From: Bdellovibrionota bacterium
GTDB lineage: Bacteria; Bdellovibrionota; Bdellovibrionia; Bdellovibrionales; JAMPXM01
Assembly: GCA_963170185.1 (NCBI GenBank)
Contig: CAUJGS010000033.1
Location: 62,001 to 126,000 of the forward strand
Length of the DNA: 64,000 nt
Reading direction: 5' to 3'
The position numbers and the translations under genes were made by a program. The notes under the pieces were generated by a model. The model had not been told where the DNA came from, ran no database searches, and saw only the letters and a list, made by a program, of their open reading frames with translations. This document shows, piece after piece, positions 21,280 through 30,564 of the stretch. Each line of letters opens with the position of its first letter. The first letter of the stretch is position 1.

Positions 21280-22749
21280 CTATCGATAGCGCGTTGGAAG
21301 CTGCTCTGGCGAAAGCCTTCGGATATCCTCACGGCCGATCGTGTAAACACGAAGCGCATTGGTTGTTCCACGCTCCAGCACAGGAACCCCAAGCGTGAGG
21401 ATGACCTTGTCACCTGGCTTCACGAGGCCATACTCCAAAAGAAGCCGCTCGATCTGCTGCATAGCCTCGTCTGACGAGTTATACGGATCGATCTTCAATG
21501 TTTGAATACCCCACACGAGCTCAAGGCGGTTCAGCGTCGGAAGAATATGAGTCACCGCGATGATACGAGCTTTGGGGCGATAGCCGGAAATGATAGTCGC
21601 CGTCTTTCCCGAAGTCGTTAGACACACAATCGCTGTGGCATTGAGCTTCATCGCCGTCAGCGCACTGGCCGCGCCAATTCCATCGGCGACCGATGAGAAC
21701 TGTTCATCCATGCGCATGTCATAGAAATAATCCCCGTTGCGCTCGACCTCGACAATGATGTCGTGCATGGTCTGAATACAGCGAAACGGAAAACGTCCGC
21801 TTGCCGATTCAGCAGAAAGCATCAAAGCGTCCGAGCCATCCAAGACGGCGTTTGCGACGTCCGTGATCTCAGCGCGCGTCGGACGCGGGTTTTCGGTCAT
21901 TGAGTCAAGCATCTGCGTCGCCGTGATAACAGGTCGACCTACTGAATTACATAGCTTTACAATTTGTTTTTGAATTTGCGGAAGCCTGGTCTGTCCAACT
22001 TCAACCGCCAGGTCCCCACGAGCCACCATAACTCCGTCGGAAAGACGAACGACTTCTTCGAGGTTCTCAATCGCTTCCAACATCTCGATCTTCGCTACGA
22101 TTCTTGCCGACGAGCCCTGTGCTTGAATCAACTCCCGCAGCTTTCTAATGTCGTCACCACGACGGACGAAACTCAAAGCCACGTAATCCACACCATGTTT
22201 GAGGCCAAATTCGAGATCCTTAAGATCCTTCTCCGTCAGGCAGTCCACCGAGAGTTCGCCACCGGGAACGTTCATTCCTTTGCGGTCCTTTAAAACACCG
22301 CCGTAGATGACCGTGCAGTGCACTTCATCGCCGTCGACGGCGTCGACACGAAGCTCTAGAAGACCGTCATCCAGCATGATGCGTCCGCCGACACGGCTAC
22401 TTTGAGGAAGTCGCTTAAAATCAGATGGGATCAATCCTGGTTTACCCAAGACGTCTTTCACCGTGATGACGACTTTCTCACCTTCTTCGATTTCGATAGC
22501 CCCGTTTTCAAAACGGCCGACACGAATCTTAGGCCCCTGAAGATCTTGAAGAATCGTCAACGGTGCATGCATCTCTACTGAAAGAGCTCGCAAGTCTTTG
22601 ATCACCTCAAGATGATCTTCGTGACTGCCATGTGAGAAATTCAGACGAGCCACGTTCATGCCGGCGGCAATCGCTCGTCTTAGATTGTCTTTACCTCGAA
22701 TTGCAGGGCCAATAGTTGCAACAATCTTCGTACGGCGATCTGCCAGCAT
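21280..22749 (-). CDS. pyk: Pyruvate kinase
   Basis: RRTKIVATIGPA, MNVARLNFSHGSHEDH, DLQGPKIRVG, MVARGDLAVEVG, TATQMLDSM. Confidence 0.97.
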   Translation of the reverse strand: MLADRRTKIVATIGPAIRGKDNLRRAIAAGMNVARLNFSHGSHEDHLEVIKDLRALSVEMHAPLTILQDLQGPKIRVGRFENGAIEIEEGEKVVITVKDVLGKPGLIPSDFKRLPQSSRVGGRIMLDDGLLELRVDAVDGDEVHCTVIYGGVLKDRKGMNVPGGELSVDCLTEKDLKDLEFGLKHGVDYVALSFVRRGDDIRKLRELIQAQGSSARIVAKIEMLEAIENLEEVVRLSDGVMVARGDLAVEVGQTRLPQIQKQIVKLCNSVGRPVITATQMLDSMTENPRPTRAEITDVANAVLDGSDALMLSAESASGRFPFRCIQTMHDIIVEVERNGDYFYDMRMDEQFSSVADGIGAASALTAMKLNATAIVCLTTSGKTATIISGYRPKARIIAVTHILPTLNRLELVWGIQTLKIDPYNSSDEAMQQIERLLLEYGLVKPGDKVILTLGVPVLERGTTNALRVYTIGREDIRRLSPEQLPTRYR

Positions 22750-22809
22750 TTTGATGTCCTAGCTTCTGTTCTATAAACTTCGCCGAAGCTCGGCGAACTT
22801 CGGCGTTTT

Positions 22810-24477
22810 TTAAGCCTTCGGTTTTTGTCGCGTCATATTCACGAGGGACTCCTCATGTCGACGCTTCAACCCATCAAGCTCTCGCCGATGGGATTCTTCA
22901 AGCTTCGCAATTCTATTCTCAAATTGGGAAGCCTGACGCTGCATTTCAACACTCTTTTGTTCGGTCAAAGCCTTCTTTTCGCGCTCGGCGATCGCGTTTT
23001 GATTCTTCAATAGAGATTGCTGTTCAGCCTTTAACCGGTCGACCTCGTTTTGATGCCTTTGATTGAGCTCCAAAAGCTTTTCTTGAAACTTCAATTCCCG
23101 CTCATTGGAAGCCTTCGAGAAGTTTTGAAAAATCAAACCCTGGTCACGCTTGTTTTGTTCGCGAATCTCGCGAAGTGAGGATTCAAAGTTCTCGCGATTG
23201 GCCGAAAGCGAATCGTTATAAAAATCTTTGAGATACACTTCTTCACGTTGATTCATATCTTTAAGGCGCGTTTCACGGTTCATGACCTGAAGCTCTTTCG
23301 CGGCGATTTCTCGCTCGTGCTGCACCTTGGTGTTCCCCATGTGCTCCTTGGCCTTAGTTCTCTCCATTTCGATCTTGTCTTGGAAATTACGGTTCGAAGT
23401 CATCAACTGCTGATCCTTTTCCCGAATCACATTCGAGACGACCTTCGCATTGCGCGCGTTGGAAATCTTCACCGTCTCTAGACGATCTCGTTCAAGAGAC
23501 TCGATATTCTCGCTCATCGCGGCACGTGTGTTACTCACTTCACGGTTTTTCTGGCGATTGAGACTCTCCTGCTGCCGTACGAGCTCGTTCTTCAATCGGC
23601 GATTCTCAGCACCGGCGGAATCAACCTCGTTTTCGATCCGATCCTGAATAGTATTTCGGAAAGATTCACTGCTAAGAGAATTGGCATCCGTATGTTTTTG
23701 AAGCGCTTTCTCATAGCGTGCACGATTGTTCTCGATTCCGTCTTGAAACTGCTCCCGCGCATTTTGAAGATTGCCGGCATGTTCGGCCGACTGATTGCTA
23801 AGAGCTTCCATATGGACCTTGGAAAGCCGCTGTTCTGTTCGTCGTTTGTTATTTTCCAAATCGCCAAGCTGGCGATCTTTCGACGTCCGCATCGCCTGAT
23901 AATCACGCTGAGCCTGATCCAGTCGGCGATCACGATCCCCACGAACGATTTCCATTTCTTTTTTATGAGCTTCGTTGAGTTTCTCGCGCTGACCCGAGAT
24001 GGACTTCTGGGCTGAGTCACGAGTTTGGTTCAAACCCTCGAAGTAGTCGTTCTGACTTTTTCCTAGCTGAGACTCATACTGCCTCTTTTGCTCGGCCGCC
24101 TGCCGATCTTTGATCAGCGAGGATTTTTCCATCTGTTGGCGCATTGTATCTTCGGTCAGCTTCTGCTTTTGTTCGGCTTCGACCGCCGCTTTTCTAACTT
24201 GGTTTTGATGAAGAGATCTTAGGTCTTCGATCTCTTTTTGGTAGCGCATGTCGCGCGTCGAAATCGCTTCGCGAGTTCTTTCACGAAGATCATCCATCTG
24301 ACGACTATGTGCTTCTTCCATTTGCCGAAGTTCCGTCTGATGAACCTCGTTTAAACGTTTGATCTCTTGAGAATGTTTTTTTGCCTGATCAACATCACGC
24401 TCTTGGTAAGTCTCACGAGCTCGACGCAAAGCTTCGTCCTGCTGGGAACGTTTGTCAGCGGAACCTACTGAAGACAT
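22810..24477 (-). CDS. Long coiled-coil protein (~555 aa)
   Basis: Nearly uninterrupted Glu/Lys/Gln/Arg heptad-like sequence; internal ATG at 24477 preceded by GGAG RBS (track ORF starts 24615). Confidence 0.8.
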   Translation of the reverse strand: MSSVGSADKRSQQDEALRRARETYQERDVDQAKKHSQEIKRLNEVHQTELRQMEEAHSRQMDDLRERTREAISTRDMRYQKEIEDLRSLHQNQVRKAAVEAEQKQKLTEDTMRQQMEKSSLIKDRQAAEQKRQYESQLGKSQNDYFEGLNQTRDSAQKSISGQREKLNEAHKKEMEIVRGDRDRRLDQAQRDYQAMRTSKDRQLGDLENNKRRTEQRLSKVHMEALSNQSAEHAGNLQNAREQFQDGIENNRARYEKALQKHTDANSLSSESFRNTIQDRIENEVDSAGAENRRLKNELVRQQESLNRQKNREVSNTRAAMSENIESLERDRLETVKISNARNAKVVSNVIREKDQQLMTSNRNFQDKIEMERTKAKEHMGNTKVQHEREIAAKELQVMNRETRLKDMNQREEVYLKDFYNDSLSANRENFESSLREIREQNKRDQGLIFQNFSKASNERELKFQEKLLELNQRHQNEVDRLKAEQQSLLKNQNAIAEREKKALTEQKSVEMQRQASQFENRIAKLEESHRRELDGLKRRHEESLVNMTRQKPKA

Positions 24478-24664
24478 GAGTTCTCCTCCATGAGAAATCG
24501 TCCAGAGAAAACATAGCAAGTGTCTATCAAAACACCTGAAAGTCCGCCTCGTCGGCCGACACCCATAGAATACATCAAGTATCGATTTTGGCTGAAGAAA
24601 GCTCTGGCGATTCACTTAAAAGGCCAGACTTAAGGCCTGCTACCGCAAAAGACTTTGAAGGATT

Positions 24665-25537
24665 TTATTCGACCGACAAGACCTTGCGACGAAACATCGC
24701 TCGAATTTCACGGTCTTCCGCTTCTCGCTTCGCCGCTTCACGACGTCGTTTCTCGGCCGCTGCCTCTAGCGAGGCCAGTTTGCGGTTTACTGCGTCTTGG
24801 TGAATCTGCGCCGCTAGTTCCGCAGCTCCTCGCTGCAACACGAGGATCTGATCCACTCGTTCGGAAAATTTCTTTTTCTCGCCAGCAAAAAGCTTGGCCT
24901 CTCGCACCACTTGCGATTCGAGATCCAATGGAAGCGGAGCTCCCACTTCATACCTTCCGCTGCGACGATCCGGCTTGCTGAAGCGAACTTCCATCCCGGA
25001 ACCGATCCAGCCCTCATCGCGCCCGCCGGAAAAAAGCTCCACCTTTCGACTTCCCGTATTCACAACCGAAATGCTGTTGTTATAGCGCTCGACAAAAAAT
25101 TCGCCCTCACCTTGTACTCTCGCCGCCTGTTTCCAGTTGGAAGAGCTGGAAACCAAAAGCACGGTTTTTGCCGCCAAGCCCGCCGTAGAACCCGCTTTCG
25201 CAGGATCCGCCCCATCCCCTGGTCCGACACGCACGAAGCCCTCAACCAGGCGATAGCGATCGGCGGCCTCGCGAATCAAAATCGTGTTGTCGCCCACGGT
25301 AAGTACTCGGCCTTCTGACTTCAGAACCAGCTTTCTTCCTTGTCCGACCCGAAACGAACAGGGATTCACGCTGGGCGCCGCTTGCGTCAGACAGCCTTTT
25401 GGCTCTTCCAGCAAGTCGGACGTGTACTTGAGGCCATCGGAATCATAGGAAACCTCACGAAGCTGAACGCGCTCCGCCGCTTTCGCCGTGGCGGCCGCAA
25501 AGATCGCCAGGGCCACAATGAAAAACCGAAGCATCAT
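24665..25537 (-). CDS. Exported protein, FecR-like central region
   Basis: Signal peptide; GQGRKLVLKSEGRVLTVGDNTILIREAADRYRLVEGFVRV; Arg/Glu-rich C-terminus. Confidence 0.6.
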   Translation of the reverse strand: MMLRFFIVALAIFAAATAKAAERVQLREVSYDSDGLKYTSDLLEEPKGCLTQAAPSVNPCSFRVGQGRKLVLKSEGRVLTVGDNTILIREAADRYRLVEGFVRVGPGDGADPAKAGSTAGLAAKTVLLVSSSSNWKQAARVQGEGEFFVERYNNSISVVNTGSRKVELFSGGRDEGWIGSGMEVRFSKPDRRSGRYEVGAPLPLDLESQVVREAKLFAGEKKKFSERVDQILVLQRGAAELAAQIHQDAVNRKLASLEAAAEKRRREAAKREAEDREIRAMFRRKVLSVE

Positions 25538-26226
25538 ATATCCACGGCCTTCAGAGAAAGCTCAGCTTGGCGCTTGAGCTCGGCTTGGCTAAAGTTTTGG
25601 CTGATCGAGCGGTAGATCTCAGCCGCATCTTCGATGCGATCTCGTCGCTCATAAATTTTCGCCAGACGAAGCAGTGAAAACCCAGTTAACTCACTCTCTG
25701 GATACAAGCGAATCATCTGTTCGACAACTTCGATACAGGCCTCGTAGTCCTTGGACTGGTAGTAGCCCTCAACCAATAAAAAACGCGCCTCTGGACCATG
25801 AATCGAGTCCGGATACGATTTCAAAAGGCCTTCTAACCGAACATTCGACTCATGATAATTATGAGCACGAAACTCCTCCTTGGCGCGCTCCAGGAGGCTT
25901 GATGCACGCTCAAACTTCAAAGTCTTTGAAGAGGAGTTCACGACACTTGCGATGGTACGCAGCTGATAGGTCTTCGATGTTTCCGGCAGACCCTTTAATA
26001 GGCCCGGCAGATTCTGAGCAATCACTTCGCGTGTTTCTTGATTGTCCTCTTGCGCCAAACGTTCCCGGAAGTAGGATTCCGCAAGACGCTTTTCCGCCAA
26101 TTGCAGACGTTCACGCAAAACCTCTGTTTCGGTGTGGTCTTTCAAAACCGATTCACGAAGCCCGAGAATCATCAGGCAGATGATTAAGATCGTCGAAGAA
26201 AAGAGTGCTGGAGAAAGTCGTGCCAT
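25534..26226 (-). CDS. TPR-like (YbgF/outer membrane lipoprotein-like) repeat protein with N-terminal TM
   Basis: FRAHNYHESNVRLEGLLKSYPDSIHGPEARFLLVEGYYQSKDYEACIEVVEQMIRLYPES; ATGA overlap with next gene. Confidence 0.7.
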   Translation of the reverse strand: MARLSPALFSSTILIICLMILGLRESVLKDHTETEVLRERLQLAEKRLAESYFRERLAQEDNQETREVIAQNLPGLLKGLPETSKTYQLRTIASVVNSSSKTLKFERASSLLERAKEEFRAHNYHESNVRLEGLLKSYPDSIHGPEARFLLVEGYYQSKDYEACIEVVEQMIRLYPESELTGFSLLRLAKIYERRDRIEDAAEIYRSISQNFSQAELKRQAELSLKAVDI

Positions 26227-26275
26227 CCCGAATATTTATCGGACGTTCTTCGATCTTTTTTTAAACTTAGAACAA

Positions 26276-26298
26276 GGCTGTCTCATCATAAGACAGCC
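26276..26298 (-). terminator. Hairpin downstream of argS
   Basis: ggctgtct-catcata-agacagcc perfect 8-bp stem between argS and the next minus gene; T-tract is imperfect. Confidence 0.45.
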
Positions 26299-26340
26299 AC
26301 ATCCTTATCCTGGTCCAATATCTAGGTCAGATTCGTCGAT

Positions 26341-28122
26341 TTACATCACATCCGGAGCGCGAATCGAGAGTTTCGCAAGGCCCTCGTGCAAGACCGCCTG
26401 GGTCGCCGCCACCAATGCCATTCGAGATTCCTCGATCTCGGCCGCCTCTCCCAGAATTCGATTGTTGTGATAAAAGCGCGAGAACACACCGCAAACTTCG
26501 AGGAGATACTGAGCCAGAATATTTGGACGGAAGCCACGGAAAGACGCTTCCAGAATTTCGTCGTACGAGAACAACAGGCGAATAAGCTCACGTTCGTCTT
26601 TTTCGCCCATCACGCGTGCCGGATTCAGTTTCGGCGGCAGCCCACCGTTTTTCTCTGCATATTTTCGCAAGAGGCTCTGACAGCGCACATGCATGTACTG
26701 CACATATGGCCCGCTATCGCCTTCGAAACTCAAGATCCGATCCCAATCGAACTCGACGTTTTTCACACGGTCAAAAACGAGATCACCGAAGATCACGGCA
26801 CCGACACCGACATCCGTCGCGATCTGCGTACGCTCCGCCAGCGAGAGATGCGGGTTCTTTTTTTCGATCAATTCCGAAGTCCGCTCGATCGCTTGTTTCA
26901 AAATGTCTTCAAGGAAAATGACGTTTCCTTTGCGAGTCGACATTTTTACGCCGTCTTTAAAACGGTAGAGACCAAACGAGATGTGGTGACACTCTTTTGC
27001 CCACTCAAACCCCGCAAGTTCCAGTACTTTGAATACTTGTTTAAAGTGCAAGGTCTGATCGACCCCGACCACGTAGAGGCAAAGATCCGCGCCAAGTTCC
27101 TCTTTGCGATAAATCGCAGAAGCGATATCGCGCGTCGCGTAGAGCGAAGCACCATCGCTTTTTCGAATCAAGCAAGGCGGCATATCGTCACCCATCGGGA
27201 CAACCATTGCACCTTCGCTTTCCGTCAAAAGCCCCTTTTTCTCTAAGAGATTTTCAACAGGCTTTAAGCGATCGTTGTAGAATGATTCACCACGAACAAG
27301 GTCATGTTTAACACCCAAAAGGTCCCAAAGCTTTTGATCTTCCACCAAGGTGATGTCGACAAACATCTTCCAGATTTTCTCGATCTCTTTATCACCCTGT
27401 TCAAGGCGTTTAAATACGAGCGACCCTTCGGCGTCCAACGCAGGGTCTTTTGCCGCCTCGTCGTGGAATTTCACATAGAGGTCAAACAAGCTCTGAAAGG
27501 GCGCGTTTTTGAAATCGTATTGATCGCCCCACTTTTGATAAGCCCAAGCAAGCTTCCCGAACTGAACTCCCCAATCGCCTAAGTGATTCAGCCCAATCAC
27601 CTCGTAGCCTTGGGTTTCGGCGATGTTGCGAATCGCCTGGCCGATAACAGTGGCGCGCAGTGTACCCACGTGCATGGGCTTTGCGACGTTTGGCGACGAA
27701 TAGTCGATGACGATTTTTTTCCCTTTTCCGTCGGCAGAAAAGCCCAACTTCCCCTTGGAGTCGCGGATCGCCGCAAACAAACGATTCTGCAGAGCAAGGC
27801 CTGAGAATGTGAGATTGACGTATCCACCGACCGCCATCGCCTTTTCAAGCCCCAAGTCTTTGGCGACCTGATTTCCATCAATCAGGCTCTGAAGATGCGT
27901 CGCGATTTTCAGCGCAATAGGTGGTGGTCCCTGTCGCATGAGTTTCGCTAAGCTAAAGACCGGAAACGCTAAGTGACCGTGCTCAAGGTTTTTAGGCTGC
28001 TCCAATACGTTTTCGAGTTTTGCGACTGACACGGCCTCGTTGTCAGAAAATTCCGGCGGCAAGAGTTTTCGCAACTCGTTACTCAAAAAAATAGCGGTCT
28101 GATTTCTTAGTTGTCGCAACAT
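26341..28122 (-). CDS. argS: Arginyl-tRNA synthetase
   Basis: 593 aa; VIDYSSPNVAKPMHVGTLRATVIGQAI; MSTRKGNV; GPYVQYMHVRCQS. Confidence 0.97.
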   Translation of the reverse strand: MLRQLRNQTAIFLSNELRKLLPPEFSDNEAVSVAKLENVLEQPKNLEHGHLAFPVFSLAKLMRQGPPPIALKIATHLQSLIDGNQVAKDLGLEKAMAVGGYVNLTFSGLALQNRLFAAIRDSKGKLGFSADGKGKKIVIDYSSPNVAKPMHVGTLRATVIGQAIRNIAETQGYEVIGLNHLGDWGVQFGKLAWAYQKWGDQYDFKNAPFQSLFDLYVKFHDEAAKDPALDAEGSLVFKRLEQGDKEIEKIWKMFVDITLVEDQKLWDLLGVKHDLVRGESFYNDRLKPVENLLEKKGLLTESEGAMVVPMGDDMPPCLIRKSDGASLYATRDIASAIYRKEELGADLCLYVVGVDQTLHFKQVFKVLELAGFEWAKECHHISFGLYRFKDGVKMSTRKGNVIFLEDILKQAIERTSELIEKKNPHLSLAERTQIATDVGVGAVIFGDLVFDRVKNVEFDWDRILSFEGDSGPYVQYMHVRCQSLLRKYAEKNGGLPPKLNPARVMGEKDERELIRLLFSYDEILEASFRGFRPNILAQYLLEVCGVFSRFYHNNRILGEAAEIEESRMALVAATQAVLHEGLAKLSIRAPDVM

Positions 28123-28177
28123 TTAAACACCGCTCCCTCGTACATGCGCTTGTTCGAGTTAGAAAATATCAGAAGCC

Positions 28178-28206
28178 TTGACGATAAACCAGACCGAACC
28201 TAAATA
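28178..28206 (+). promoter_or_regulatory. Sigma70-type promoter for the HU gene
   Basis: TTGACG - 17 bp - TAAATA about 35 nt upstream of the HU start. Confidence 0.6.
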
Positions 28207-28240
28207 CTGGCGCTCCAGATCTTGCGAGGGGGGCCCGTAA

Positions 28241-28513
28241 GTGAACAAAGCAGAACTCATCGATAAAGTCGCATCCAAAACGAAGCTCACAAAAGTTCAG
28301 TCGGAAGACGTGATCGACGCCGCTCTTGAGATCATCTCGAAAGCGGTCGCAAAGGGTGACGAAGTGAAACTCGTGGGATTCGGGACATTTTCGATGACGT
28401 CGCGTCGCTCACGCACTGGCCGCAATCCCAAAACGGGAACAAAGCTCGTTATCCCCGCTGCAAAAGTGCCTAAATTTAAACCAGGCAAGGACTTCAAAGA
28501 CCTCGTGAAGTAG
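28241..28513 (+). CDS. hup: HU family DNA-binding protein
   Basis: 90 aa; NKAELIDKVASKTKLTKVQSEDVI...GFGTFSMTSRRSRTGRNPKTG; GTG start. Confidence 0.96.
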   Translation: MNKAELIDKVASKTKLTKVQSEDVIDAALEIISKAVAKGDEVKLVGFGTFSMTSRRSRTGRNPKTGTKLVIPAAKVPKFKPGKDFKDLVK

Positions 28514-30479
28514 GCTCCGGTTCGCCGCTCTCGGGCCGCACGGAAATCGCTCCGATTGCGGTCTTTTGACGCGCCAGCTCGGCGATTAAGTCCGTCAAAC
28601 CATCACTGGCGACATCACGGCTGGCGCCGACACCGCTCTGAAATTGATCTGCGGTTTCTTTTAAAACCTTCGCAAGCCCCATGAGGCGTTCGACCTCTTC
28701 CGGATAGGCCTGCTCGCTTGCTTCGCGGCGCCCAAGTTCCGAAACCGACTTTTCAACGGCCGAAACTTTGGCTGTCCACTTCTGATAGAACTTCCCCCAA
28801 AGATCCGCCCGCGAACGAAGCTGCCCATAGTTCAGCCCAAGATCGCGCGCCAACACATCTAGCTCCTGAGCGGCATAAAAAAGCACCTTCTTCTGAGTTT
28901 GTAGCTCATACGAATGCTCTCGCAAGTGGGCTTCAAGACGATCCAAAAAACGCGCATCGCGTTTTCCGACAAAAATATCCGCCTTGGCAACGGTCTCTTC
29001 TCCAAGCCCAACCTCGACCGTGTAGGAGCCCGCAGGCAGCGCCAATTCCTTTAAACGCACTGTCGGAATCTCGCCACCTTTGCGAGTCACAGAAACGGTT
29101 TTACGCACATTGAGACTGCCTAAAACCTCTCCCACCCGACCACGGAAAGTCACCGCGACCGGCTTGCCAACTGGAAGCGCACCTTGAAGCAAAATAGAAG
29201 CATCCGGCTCTTGAAGCTTAAGCCCAACTATTTCGACTTCCAAAACCGGAGCACTTGGAGGTGCTACAGGCGTGGATGGCGACACTGCGTCCGCCGCAAC
29301 TGCGGAAGCCTCCGCCGGTGCCGAGTTCAAAGCCTCCGGAGCCATCGCGACACTTCGGTCGACCTCTGGAGAAATCAAAGGCTTCGCTTCCACAACCTGT
29401 CGCTCCACACGAATCTTCGGCGTCGTCGCCGCGTGCAGAACAAATGTTCCCGCCACGAATGCAAAGCCAGCCGCACTTGCGTAACGCCCCCAGCGCGACC
29501 AACCATCCGTAGGCTCCGATGCAATCGCCGGCTCTTTGGAAACCGCCACATAAGGCGCCTCCTGAGGCTTTGGGCCTTCGTAGTAAGCCGTATGAGACGA
29601 AACATCGTCTTGATCCTCGCCCTGATCAAAGTCCGCAACGGAGCCATTGGATCGCGCCTCAACACCTGCGACACTCGACTCGTCGTCAATCAGCTCAACG
29701 GCCTGCGTGAAGACGCCCGATTGCTCAAAGCGATCTTCCCACGGAACGCCGGCCAGATCTTTGCTCGATTCCGGTGGCGAGCCAAAAGCTTCCGAACGCT
29801 CCGGGCTTTTGGCCGCGGCCCCACCGACAGCGAATGCCTCTTTGCCAAGATTAAAAAAATCGACAGGCGTGAGATCCGTTCGCATATGCGGATTGACGGA
29901 AACGTGAAACTCTTCGCTTTCAAAATCCCCATCATCTTCCAACAAAACAGAGGTGATCGGATCAGGCAGCGGCGGTGGCACGTGCGGAGTTCGTTCGCGT
30001 GGCGTTGATCGACGATCAAACTCCCGCAAGTCTCCAATACGCATCCACTGCGACATCCCGATATGCCACGCATACTGTCCAAAGTTAAAGGCCCCGCGCT
30101 TTAGACCCTCGCGAATCTGCTCGGTCTTAAATGGTCCCTCTTGAAGATATGTACTGCCGTGCGGTCGAAGCACGATCCAAGCGTGAGCTCCACCAGATCC
30201 CGCCTCTGTACCATCGCTTGTGGAGTTGGCCGAGTTGGAGGGGGTGAAGTCCGGAAGGTTCGCGGCCGCGCGAAAGGCCTTCGCCATTTCTGCATCCGCA
30301 GTTTCCGGCTGAAGTTCGCTGAACATAGAGGCGGGGCGCCACTCATCGTCGCCTTCCCGAAACACAAGATCAAGAGGCTTGAGACGCTGATCGCGCACCA
30401 TCGCGCGCATGAGATCTGTCGCAAAAGGACCTTCGGCCCCTTTGGTTGAATTGATGTACCACGCATTTACTCGAGACAT
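28494..30479 (-). CDS. Protein with two N-terminal GYF_2-like domains and a single TM segment
   Basis: AWYINSTKGAEGPFATDLMRAMVRDQRLKPLDLVFREGDDEWRPASMF and AWIVLRPHGSTYLQEGPFKTEQIREGLKRGAFNFGQYAWHIGMSQWMRIGDL; TM YASAAGFAFVAGTFVLHAA. Confidence 0.75.
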   Translation of the reverse strand: MSRVNAWYINSTKGAEGPFATDLMRAMVRDQRLKPLDLVFREGDDEWRPASMFSELQPETADAEMAKAFRAAANLPDFTPSNSANSTSDGTEAGSGGAHAWIVLRPHGSTYLQEGPFKTEQIREGLKRGAFNFGQYAWHIGMSQWMRIGDLREFDRRSTPRERTPHVPPPLPDPITSVLLEDDGDFESEEFHVSVNPHMRTDLTPVDFFNLGKEAFAVGGAAAKSPERSEAFGSPPESSKDLAGVPWEDRFEQSGVFTQAVELIDDESSVAGVEARSNGSVADFDQGEDQDDVSSHTAYYEGPKPQEAPYVAVSKEPAIASEPTDGWSRWGRYASAAGFAFVAGTFVLHAATTPKIRVERQVVEAKPLISPEVDRSVAMAPEALNSAPAEASAVAADAVSPSTPVAPPSAPVLEVEIVGLKLQEPDASILLQGALPVGKPVAVTFRGRVGEVLGSLNVRKTVSVTRKGGEIPTVRLKELALPAGSYTVEVGLGEETVAKADIFVGKRDARFLDRLEAHLREHSYELQTQKKVLFYAAQELDVLARDLGLNYGQLRSRADLWGKFYQKWTAKVSAVEKSVSELGRREASEQAYPEEVERLMGLAKVLKETADQFQSGVGASRDVASDGLTDLIAELARQKTAIGAISVRPESGEPEPTSRGL

Positions 30480-30564
30480 CCGTGTCTCCTCCAAGCGTTG
30501 CTAGATCAAGCGTTGCCGGACCAAGCGTTCTTTAGACTCTTTCCAGACTCTCTTCAGGCTCACT

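Noticed and set aside
26386-27246. 286-aa + strand ORF
   Set aside because: Antisense to argS; shadow ORF.
29184-30008. 274-aa + ORF
   Set aside because: Antisense to the GYF-domain gene, Arg-rich low-plausibility composition.
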